Assembly: GCA_013398175.1 (NCBI GenBank)
Contig: VZRZ01001990.1
Coordinates: forward strand, 180,782 to 244,781
Length of the DNA: 64,000 nt
Origin: Climacteris rufus
Taxonomy: Eukaryota; Chordata; Aves; Passeriformes; Climacteridae
Direction: 5' to 3'
Shown: piece after piece, positions 25,801 to 37,800 of the stretch
Layout of the letters: each line of letters starts with the position of its first letter
How positions within the stretch are numbered: position 1 is the first letter of the stretch
Notes under the pieces: model-generated
Told to the model about the DNA's origin: nothing
Databases searched by the model: none
The model's input: the letters and a program-made list of their open reading frames with translations, nothing else
Position numbers and translations under genes: made by a program

Positions 25801-28800
25801 ATTACTATTATTATTTGTATTATTATTATTATTAACTATTTGCTTTGTCTGGATCCTGTTGTGCACAAAATAAAATTATGGTTTTACCATAAAATTAATT
25901 AAAAACAAACAAACAAAACAAAAACAAAAATATCAAAACCAAAACAAAAAAACCCCAAACAACTACACCAAAATAAATAAAATTTACCATTTCTACATTT
26001 TAGTGAAATGCCAAATTTTGAGCGTACTATGACTAAGATTTTCCACTTCCACCAAAACCCTCTGGGCTTCTTGGTTTAAATTGAGAGGAAGCAGAAACAT
26101 ATTTAATAGATTGACTTGAACTAGAACCATAGATCAGAAATGCTTACGTTTGAGATACAGGTGACTGTCCTGTTCTAAATTAGAGTTTTGGCATTGTTTC
26201 TTTTCAATTTGGGTCATTGCAAATAGTATAAATCTTTTTTATTTTTCTCTAGGGCTAATGCACTCTTTAGAGACACAGTTATTCCTAAGAGCAGTAGAGA
26301 TGTTTTCTTTAATGTTTGAAATTTGGAGGTTTTATGTATTTCTAGGTGCTATGCTTAACTGCTCTTAAGAAGGACTTAAAGTAAACTTGACAGTCAATGA
26401 GTAGTGTAAACTTTATCTTAGAGCTTTTCTTAGAAAATAAATGATTTTTGTGTTTACATGTGAATTTTATGTAAATGGCATTGTTCACGAAAAGCATTCA
26501 TCAAGCAATAATGTTTAGCATATGCATACTGTAAGTGGAAAAGGATTAGGATCTGGAGAGACAGGTGCATCCCTACAACTCCTGGTCCTCTCTCTACTTA
26601 TGAGAACACAGATCTCCAAATACAGACACACAAAGCCTCCTGGCTAGGAGTCAGAAATGGAAAGGCAGGAGAAGATAGGACAGACTGCAGTGATCAGTGC
26701 AGGGCATGGCCAGACAAGTATCCTGATCAGCAATCTGTTACAACTTACCAACTCCTTTTTTCCCTGTACTTACCAATAGTTTTTTCCTCCTTGCCCTGGT
26801 TTCAGCTAGGACAGGGAAAGAGGGGAGTTGACCGAGCAGCTGTGTGGTGCTTAATTTCCATCTGGGCTTAAACCACTCCTCAACCCACCATCATCCCTCT
26901 TTTCCTGGCCCTTTGCTCTTTCCTAAGCATCTCATATTAAGTTTTGTGCCCACCCAAAGTGCTCTTTCCCTGTATTCTGTGATGAGTCCCATGCTCCTGT
27001 GGGCACTAACTCCCTGTCAGACTGCAAGGTGAATGGGGAGCCTCTCCCTTCTCTTTAGCTGGTGTCACACCCAAGCAGAATGATGCTGCAGTGGAGGATT
27101 GGACTTGTTAATGGAGTAAGATACTGCATGTGTGTTAAGGGATATATATGTATCCAACTTTTCGCATGTATTACAAATCACACAGTTTGTTTTATCAGAA
27201 GGCCATGTTTAAATGGTGGTTTTTTGGAAACTACCCTAGAATGACAGCTTATCTGCTAGATACAGGGATCTGCCACATCAAAAAGGTTTCAAGTAACGAA
27301 AGAGCAAAGAAATTTATGAGAAAGATTTTTTCCTTTGTTGTAGAAAAGCTTCTTTGATCCTTCAGGAAATAAAAAATGCTAACTCCTCATTTTGATTTTT
27401 TGTGTAACTCCATGAGTTTTTGTCATGATGTTAATATGACAGGTCAAAGCTCAGCTCAAAGTAGAGTGTTAGAACTCTCACCAAACTCTGTGTAACATGG
27501 TAATCTGGTGGAAGCCTTTATAGAATACCCTACATTATTTGTAAATATTTCTTTACAGTGTGGGATTTTATGGTTTGATGAAGAGATTAGTGTGATATAT
27601 TGATTCCATGGGTTCTATGCAAAGCATTTAACTTGAAATTTGTTAGCTTTGTAACTGAAAGTCAATTAAGAAATTATGAGTAGGAAGAAGCACTTTCCCT
27701 AAATTGCACATCACCTTGTTTCGTAGCACCCTATGTCATTTATTCTTCAGGGCTACTTGCCAGTTGAAACCAATTAAAACTAAGTAGTCATTCCAGAATA
27801 ATTTTTAAAAGATTAGTTGATATTTAGGAAAAAATTACGTATAATTCATGTTTAATGGGAATATTTTTATTTTTCTTAAAGGAATTGCCTACAGTTCTGC
27901 TTATTCATCAGATCGACAAGCATGAAGGTGCATGGACAATATTGCCATTAATGAGAGAGTAAGTGTAATGAATGCCAGTTGTTTTTAGAAGTTTTTGTAA
28001 CCAAGGATGTATTTATTAGTTACTCAGACCTCTGTTTTCAGGAGCAAAATTTTTGAGTGAGAGTTGCAACCTTGTATTTTCACTTTCTTACTGTACTTTT
28101 TTTTTGTTTTGCAAAGCAATTTTCTGATAACCTTAATTAGATCAGAGAAACCTATTTTAAATAAAAGAAGAATAATAATAGAATGTAATTGAAAAACTGC
28201 CTTCTTCAAATCATTGTGTATTTTAAAATCATTAGAGAGGAAAACTAGACTAAAGAAACAGCATTTTTAAATGGCCATTTTTCTCTTTGGTTCCCAGTTC
28301 TTACAGTGTAAGGTATTACAGAACTTTTGACCTTTCAGATTACTTGATTGAATGAAGTGGATAAATGTTAAAAAAAAAATAAAATCATAATTCCTGTTTG
28401 GGGTTTCTATCTGTTACTACTTACAGTGTTTGTAAGAGGTGGTATGTCTCTATAGGGAGGAGTTGTAGCTTTCAATATCTTTTTAGACACTAATATGGCA
28501 AATTTTCTTATTAATATGATCAGAAAAGACAGGTAACCTCAAGTATCTCTTCTTCTTAGCTTATGCAGATGGCTCCAAGAAAGACATGCTGCATTTATGT
28601 GGTAGCATCTTGCAGACTGTCAGGAAGCAATGATTCTTTTTTCAGGAAGTCCTGAAGCTCCATGGTACTGAAAGCTATCTTTTGCCTGAAGCTGACTTTT
28701 GAAATCTGCAGCCCCTTGGGATTTAATTTAGTTAATTTGATTTATTAGACTTAGAGGTTTGTATATCAGAATGGTTGCAAGTCAGGATACTTTTCCTTCT

Positions 28801-31800
28801 GTTTTCCATTGCTTTCTGTGTGTGTAGAAACCTGAAAATAGTGCCTGTATAGTAGCTATCTTTGAGATATGTGTAAACTGTGAAAAATAGCAAAAGAGAT
28901 TTGAAGTAAATTGAAAAACTGAAAGATGATGTTCCAACTATCAATCATCTTTCTTTTTTCCCCTTCTCAGCTGCCGTTTCAATGACCTTGTGGTTCCTCT
29001 TCTGAATTATTTATGTCTTGGTGACAGGGTTTACAGGTACAGCTCTTATAAGACAGCAAAACTCAGAAGAAAAAAAAATAAAATGTTCATTTGTGTGAGA
29101 AAGCAGAAGAAAATTCTTTAGAAGTCAGAAGAGGAATCTTAAGTAGAGGATTTCCATCTTAACATTTCTGGAATATGAGTTTCCTTGCGTGAACTGTTAC
29201 TTTTGGCAAATGAAGATGTGGAGTAGTTTAGAAGTAGTTGTTGTTAGTATTGTTTTGTTCCCTCAATGGACAGAAGAGGAAGAAGGGAGTCCAGCCCCTT
29301 CTGCAGCAGCTGATGATGTATTTAATTGTGATATAAGATGCATTTGTATCAGAAAATTGCTTTCAAAAGAATGGCTTTTCTCACTTCTCTAGTTGGCAGC
29401 ATTTTTAAGGAGGTCTCAAAGCAGTTATAAAAATTCTTAGTTTTTAGTTCTTGGGCACAGGTTAAGCTGGACAAAATACATAATTTCAGAAGATGCACTC
29501 AGTGACTGTCTTATGACACAGTATCTTTACTGTGTCCAGAAGGCCCACTACATTTCTTGTCAGCAACCATGTTCATTAAGCAGAGAAGAAATACCTTTTT
29601 TAAAGATTATCCAAAACAGGATCTTATCTGAGTATCTCCAATGGTTTGTTGCAACTTGGTCTCCAAACTTGTGTGCTCTGAGGTCTGCATAAGACTTTCT
29701 GCAGACCTTAAGTACTTAGGCTTGGGAATCATTCTGTTTGTCCATCAATAGCTAGATGAGATGATCTTTATTTTTGTGAACTTCTGTGTCCTGTATTCAT
29801 GAGGCAGTAATTTTTTTGTGGAGGTCATTCTTGTGTTTTCCCTTTGCACTTCACCCACCTGCTTTCATGTAAAGCCAGACATTTCTCTTTTGAAGTTCTA
29901 GCTGAGCACTAAAGTATGAGAGAAAAGCCTTCAGTCTTCACAGGGCATTAAATACTGTACATATTTAAAACCACGAGTGTGTCTGATACCCTTTCTGTAC
30001 TTGTTTAGAGGGGACAGCTGGAAAGTTTTTTTCCCAGTTGTGTCATTTGCTTGCCTGAATGGCAGAGTTGCCTGGATTTCAGTGTTGACTACACACCAAG
30101 TATATGCTTTTATGAACTGAAAGGAAGAATGGATTGTAAGTTCTGCCTACTGTAGTTTAGCTGATTCTGTATCTTTAGCAGAAAGCAGTGAATAGTCAAA
30201 TACTTTTGCAAGACACAAAAGGAAGGTGACTGTCCTGATACTGCGAAGAAAATTAACTACCTCAGCACAAACCAGCACAGTAACTTGTCCCAGATGAAAA
30301 AAAGACCAAACTAGTTTAACAATTGGCAACCATCTGGTGTTTCTAGCATGTAAGTAAAATACCTGCAGAGGCAGGTATCACATTTTCTAGTTTAAGTATT
30401 TCTCAGACAATGGCTTTGGCTTTTCAAGTGGGTTTTGCTTTGTTTTGGGGTTTTTTTTTTAGGCAAATATAATTCCCTAAAATATAAATGAAATGAGCCT
30501 CTTCTGCTTACTTTTGCTGACTTAGATTTATGCTGTTTCTTTTCATTGCTGATTTTATCACTAGAAAGTGTTGTAGAGAAAGCAAATTGTGATGTTTATA
30601 GATACTAGTTTTCCTATTACTCTCCTCAGATGATTTGTTTAATTGAATCAAAGTAAGAGCCATGCAAAGAAAAGTGGACAAATTAAGATTGTGGGATTTT
30701 TCCATTAGGATGTCATTAATTAATACAGCTTTGTTTTGATAAGTAGTGGAAGAATTAAGGCAGGAGGAGCAGAGAAACAAGGAATTACATTTTTCTGAAG
30801 GAGTCAGGAATCCTGCATTGAGATTATTGCTCTCTTTGAGGAAGGTAGGGGAGTCCCTTCAGTCTGTACAGTTACACTGTACTGGAAAAGCTTATGAAGT
30901 TTTTAGGTTGGGAATGTTCAGTGTTCAACAGCTGTGAGAAAACCTCTCATGAGGCATTTTCATGATTGTTGCAGTGATGTTAGATGTTAGATGGGCAACA
31001 ATGGAGCCTCTTGGAAAAAGTGGAAGGTTACTTAAACTGCTGTCTGTGAAGCTCAGAATTCACAGGTGGCTAGTAGATCTGTAGTACCTGTACATTTCTG
31101 AGTGGAAATTCTTTATGTATTTCTGTTCTCTTCTTTCTGGAATAATTGGTGCTTTATAAATAGAGAGCAGCAGAGTTAATAGCTTTATCCATTCACTGTA
31201 GTCCTTGGATTTATAATTCTAAAGTAGTAGTAAAAGTTTCTGCTTCTGTGTAAATGAATAATTGATTGCAAACTACTTGTATTTGGGGAATGTGCCTTGA
31301 ATGTGTCATTCTGTTCATAAGCTGCTTTGTTACTAAAACATTTATTTCCTTTTTTAGCTTCTCTGTTACCTATGGTAGGAACTCCTCATGGATTTTCTTC
31401 TGTGAAGAAGATACAAGAATACAAATTGTAAAGCTGTTAGAAACACTCAGAAGATTTGACAAGTCTAAGGTGAAATAAAAATTCAGATATTTAACGTTTT
31501 TTTGAATGTGGTTGAGTGCGTTTTTCCAAACGCTGGAAAAGATGTATCCAAGCAGCTTAAACTAGTGGGATAGATTTCTGCTGCTGAGGCTGAGAGCAAG
31601 GTATTTAACATGAAGCAGTAGAAACGTTTGTCTAGCTGCTGAAGAACTGTTAAAATCAAGCAGAGAAACTAATTTTTTTCTGTGAATAGCCTGAAAATTT
31701 TGTACCATCAGTAAAAAGATGAATATAGTCTACTGTGGGTTTCCTCCTCCCCATTTTCCTGTCTGTCATCAGTTCTGGTTATCATCAGACAGAATGACTG

Positions 31801-34800
31801 ATGTTAGTTTGTCTCTGATCTAATATAGTAGGGTATTTTATTTGCTGGAAACACTTTTTAATTGTGCAGATAAATGAGCATTGGCTCAAAGAGGTTCTGA
31901 AGTCTCAATCCTCGGTGATAACTCATGAGCCATTAGGACACGGTCCTGAACATACTGCTTTGTAGCTGGACCTGCCTGAGCAGGGGAAGTTAGACCAGGT
32001 GATCCCCAGAGATCCCTTCTAACCTCAGCACTTCTGTGATTCAGTGTTTCAACAGCAGATTGATTCAAACTGTGCTTTCATAGTGGAAGATGACAGCAAG
32101 CATTAAACCAAATGATATGTGCTACTCCTCTTGCTATCATCCTACCAGGGTGATAGACTACAGCCTGAAATGAGTAACCCAAGTGGATGGGCAGCAATGA
32201 CTTAGTAGCTGATACCTAAAGGGTATAAAAGATCTGTCTAAAGAGAATGGTTTGTCTTTGAGAATCATAAGAACTCATAAAATGGTGTAGTAAGACACAG
32301 TGGGGTTGTGAAAGCTGAAATCCCTTTTTAAATCCCCTAGTGTAGAAGAGGCCAGATGGATGGAAATTCAAAACTGATACATACAGAGTTCCTGAAGGCA
32401 ATGCTTTTGAGTGTCTTGTCTAGTCAGCAGTCAGTTTGGCAAGTCACACAGTGGAGCAGGTTGCCCAGAGAGATTGTAGGATGTATGCAAAGTCCTGGGC
32501 AACCTGCTTTAGGTGATCCTGCTTGAGCAGAGGGATTGGACTAGACAATCTCTAAAGGCAACTTCCAGCCTCAACCATTCTGTGCTCTGGGTTCAGTGTT
32601 CTTTGTTTCCACCACGTGGAATCCAGGGCGTATTCTGGAGTTTGAAAATCCAGTCAATTAATCAAAAATGTTTGATTTCAGAGAACTGCCTTTAGTTTAA
32701 TTTCTTACCAGGTACAATTTTTGTCCAGATTATTTATTATGAACAATATGCTTCCCTTGTTTTTGTTTTTAGGTTTGCTTTATTCAGCATGAATGCAGTC
32801 ATCATCTTCACTAAAAGGATGCTGTAGATGAACAAAATTGTTTCCTATATTCCTTTACAGGAGTGGTTTTTAGGTAAAGCACTGTATGATGAAGAATCTA
32901 CAATAATTCACCATTATGCCTTTGCTGAAAATCCTACAGTCTTTAAATTTCCAGATTTTGCTGCTGGTTGGGCACTTAGCATTCCACTTGTTAACAAGTA
33001 AGAATTGAATTTTTAATCACTATTAATTTAATTTAATTTAATTAATTATTAATTTAATTACTATTTTAATGAGTTATAATTTCACATGGATTGATGCTTT
33101 CTGTAAAAGATGAAGATGTTTCTGCAGTACAGTTGAAGATCTGTTGCAGATCATGTAGATATGCATAGTCAAATTTTAACTCTGAGGATGTAGGGTGCAC
33201 TGTAAGACATTCACCCAGGGACAGTGATGTACAGCGAGCTCTGGGCATGCCTACACAGACTTGTGCTCCCACTATAAACTCACCCAGAAAATACTCCTTT
33301 GATAAGATTCCATTTCTTCACAATAATTGTAAATAAACACTTAAGAATTCAACAGTAGACAGGGTGTAGAGATAGATTTCTGTATCATTGCTGTGCATGT
33401 GATTTATTTTGCTTCACTCTGCCTATGTCAGCCAGTTAATAGTTGTCCAGTACTGGTCATTCAATTAGTTCAATACCATATCTTCTAATTTAAAAAATGT
33501 ATTCTCCCCCTGACAGTGGTTTTATTCATGGGTTTTAGAGTGACTGCATTGCCCTCTAGGAATGTTTCTCATACTGTATATTTATTTATTTGAGATTAGA
33601 TGCTTTCAAATGAGATTTGGAAAGTTCATACATTTCAGAAGTTGAATGCATCTTACTGTAGCAAGGATTGATGATCTTGTAAATTGAAAGCCTTTAAATG
33701 CTATGCTTTGGAATACACAAAAAGAGAATATTGTCTGTAGTTTGAGATGCTGATCAATGTTGAGCTTCAAATGGACTGCTGCTTTTAATCTGTTAATAAT
33801 GTTATGCCAGGCTCTGCACCTACTCCAGATGAGAACTTTCTTCTTGGGCAGGATGAATGTATCAAAGCGTGTGTACTGAAAATGAATATTAACATCATGA
33901 CACTATGCTCAGATGAAAAAAAGAAAAGGGTTTATATGATAAAGAAATATAACATGCTCCTTGAGGCAGTAAATACAGAAATGGGATTTATTATTTTTCC
34001 CCTTGGAAGATGTTCAGTAATACCAGCCACACTTTCCTGCATGCACTAGTGATTGATTTTTTAATATATTTGAGTAAATTTCTTCATCTTCAATTGTATA
34101 GACTTGCAAAGAAGTTGAAGAGCGAACCACTCAAGTCAGACTTTACAATAGATTTAAAGCATGAGGTAAGCAGTGGTGTGGTGAAAGAATAAATTGTCTC
34201 AAAGTTATGTATTTAAATGGTGTTAAATCATAATTGAAATAAGATTATTCTTAAACACTGCTAAAATTTTTGAGTGCAATCGCATGTTAGATTTCTTTTG
34301 CTTTGGAATATTATAATACTTTATAACTTTATTTTAAGCATAGAAAAACTCATTAATAAGATTGCATTAATATATGAATATATACATTAAGATATTTTTT
34401 AAGGATTACTCTGTAAGGAAGGAGAGAGACTTCCAATTCATGAAGCATAAACTGAGTTGAGTAGTATCTCAGAGAGTGTAGCCAGCCTCACTTTCTGAAT
34501 CAGGCTCAGAGCTAAATATATTGGGATTTGCATTTAATAGTCTGAGGAACATACCTGTTGTGTAAACAATCAGTGCTGCAACTTGCTTCCTGGAAGTCTG
34601 TAAAGACTTGTTTTTTCTCTGGTTTTCAACAGTTTCAGAAGGTAAGGACTAGCTATTTCAGACTGTAAGTGAACTGACTGAAAGGAACATGAAAAGAAAG
34701 AGGATCTGAAAGAGTATCAGTGCTGCTTTTTTGGAAACTTTTTTATTTTTTTGCATTTAAAATGTTCATGCCTCCCAGGGTTTTGTACTGTCTGAACCAG

Positions 34801-37800
34801 GACAGAAGAGGGGGATGAATCTGGAATAATCTTCTGGCCTGAAATGAGAATAAGGTTAAGACTAAGATTAGGGAAGTAAAAACAAGATTAAGATTTTGGC
34901 CTGAAATTTTAGGTGACACTGAAAGTGATCTATAAACTGTGGCTCTCGTCCAGAAAAGAACACACCTCACATAAAAATACTTTTGCTTTTTCAGATCTTG
35001 CAATGGTGATAAACCTCCTCATTTACAACATAAATCTGCAGTGTATTTATAGAATATAAATTTGTAGCATATTTAAATTAATCAGGTTTTGTGCAAAACT
35101 GTTCTTTTACGTAGTTTCCCCTCTTTGGCTGATGTATTGCTCAAAAACAATTGGACCCCTCTCAGCTTTCATTTTGCAATGTGGAACAAGACAAGAAGCT
35201 GTTTTTTAACTATTAATTTTTCTCAGTGCAAGACCTTGGGCTTCACAATGTCAATCTTTTTTTTTTTGAGACAAAATCATTCATATATTCCCAATATTCC
35301 AGTCTACCTCAGCACTAAAAAAGTCTCTAAAGAGTGTCATATAAAAAAGATCATTGAGACCTTCCTTTTATGTGCCAGAGACTGCTTAGTAAAAAACAAT
35401 TGATCACTGGACCAACAAAATTACTTCCATCCACTTATTATTCTGTTAGCAGGTCTTTGTGCATGTTTCATTTCAAATTTATTGCTGTTGATAACCTACT
35501 TCAGCGGAAAGTAATTATACTTTCTGCACAGTTTTTTGTCTCCTTAGAGACAGTTTCATTCCCCCTCGTTTATTTTATAAATCACCATCTTCTCTGTCTT
35601 AAATAATTTTTATCTCTACATCCTTCAAGATTGACAACAAATCGAAGAGTATGATCTGTTCTTTTTAGTGGTTGTGTATAATATTATATAATACTTAAGT
35701 TTATAAGAAATAGTTATGAGGACAAAGTCCTAATAACATATGCTTCTAGTCTTTGGTGTTTTATTTTGGTCTGTATCCTTTTTATTATTTTTGTTTGGTT
35801 AGTTTTGTTACCCTATTACTTTCCAAGTCCCTGTTTCTTATATCCATAACATTTATATCACTTCCATTTCTTGCAGATGTAGTAAAGAATTTTTGTCTTG
35901 CTGCTGCTGATTTGTAGGTTGTTGCTTAAGCTTTTTTTAACTGGACAATATATAGCATATTCCCTGATGCTTATTCAAAGTTGGAATTGAATAATGGATT
36001 TTTTTGTACATCTAATGTTAGATTTGAACTAGGACTAAGAGTATTTTTGTCTTTTTATTGTAAATCCACTTCCATTGTTTTAGTAACAGTGTGTCATCCT
36101 GTGCTATACCCCAAAATGGCACTCTAACCTCACTTTTGAGATAAAATAGCTTCACACTGTTCTAAGGCTTTTTATTGAAGATTTGATTTTTCAGCAGGAA
36201 ATTTTAACACATGTGAATTTTCATAAATAATTCATGATCATTTACAATTTTCAGATATTCTTTGTGATGTAGGAGCATGGCTTCTTTGTTAGTTCATTTG
36301 ATAGACATTAATTCTGAATAGCTGAATACTGAACTAATACAGGGACAACTGGTTGAGGGATCCAGGAGCACAAATAGTGTTCTCTATTATTCCAGCTGCA
36401 GGGAATGATGAGGGAAGAAACAGGAAGAGTCAGCAACCATTTAGTTAATCAACTAAGGGAGAAGTCTTCTACAGCATCCCATACTCTTTGCTTTTCCTGT
36501 TAAGTTTATCCTGTAATATGATTTTTTTTGTATGCCCTGAAAATCTTTATCTAGTTTAATTACTGATATAAATGTTTCCTATTTTGATAGATTGCCTTGT
36601 ACATTTGGCAGAAAGGGGAAGGACCACATCTTACTCCAGTGCCTGAGTTCTGCACAGATGATGTGAACTCCTATAAGTTTGATCACTGTGCAACAACATT
36701 CAGTAATTTTCTGCCACTTTGTGTAAGTACCATATTTAAAATACCATTTGTTTAGTAAAGGTTAAGTTCTTACTAAAATGCATAATACTGGAGTTTAAAA
36801 ATCTCAGAACTTAAGAGAGTATTTTTCAGTAAGCTAAAAAAACCCACAACAAAGTATTTTGTTCTGGCATTTATCTAGAATATATTTTGGATGTGCTTCC
36901 AGGCTTCTGTGGCACAGGGTATTTCCTGGCAATTAATATTGCATATGCTTTAATGAGTCTTTCTACTGCAATGTTTGGTTGGCACATGATCTATAAAGTA
37001 TTTATCATTACACTTCTGTGAGATACTGAAGTATAGATGATTTTTTTTTTCCCCATAGATGGGGATCTAAAACTTGTTGAGGCTAAAGATAAAATGTAAT
37101 ATAGTATTTGGTGCCTTAAAGTACAACCCATCTCTTCCACCTCTAGGAGAATACATTTATTATATTACGAGTTAAGTGTAGCTAGAGGCCAAAAAGTGTT
37201 CCATGCTTCTAGGAAAGCAAAATTCTAGGTGCCAAAAAGGATAGCAAATAAAAGTGGTCAAATGGTTTATTACAGTTGAGGAAATTCAAAGGTTTCTAGT
37301 GTGTAGCATTTAAGCTGGTTTTTCCAAGTGTGGTACAATTCAACATGTTCTCATAGTGATTAATTTCAAAGAAATTAAGAAAACATTCTTTTTCAGATGA
37401 CTCATTCTTAGTACAACAAGTTCTTGTCTCATGGTCTTTTCCTAATGATAGGTGTTTTAGTTCACATTCAAGTACTGCATCAATGGAAAAAGTATTTCAG
37501 TAATGTTTTTTCAGGAATTTTAAATAACCAGTGCCTTTCCTTTCAAGAGATTAAAATGTACTTCCTAATGTATCAGTATTCTGCTTGATATGCTATACAA
37601 TGAAAAGGTATTTTCTCTTTTATTATGTGTATGGACATATGAATCCTATAAAACATTACAGGCACAGCCTTAAAAGATTAATTTTTGTTCTGTTCATCTA
37701 GGGAGAGCCAGTGAATAAGGAAGATGTTTTTGTTGCCGTAAAAACATGTCGAAAATTTCATGGTGACAGAAGTAAGTTGTTGTCTGGTCAAGGTAGTAGT

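Larger units (their letters stand above)
14271..27881 (+). other. B3GLCT intron 4
   Basis: At 13.6 kb this is the largest complete intron in the window. It contains a minus CR1 tail (20033-20255), a plus CR1 tail (about 22240-23062) split by a solo LTR (22503-22982), an ATT repeat (25801-25835), an A/C-rich tract (25901-25980) and a collapsed LTR remnant (26794-26876). A stretch near 23606-23780 may be a very old CR1 piece but is too diverged to call. The rest, including 14.3-20.0 kb and 20.3-22.2 kb, shows no exon or repeat I can name. Confidence 0.75.
31470..32860 (+). other. B3GLCT intron 6
   Basis: GT-AG intron of 1391 bp that carries two plus-strand CR1 tails, 31889-32046 and 32452-32588. 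Confidence 0.8.
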
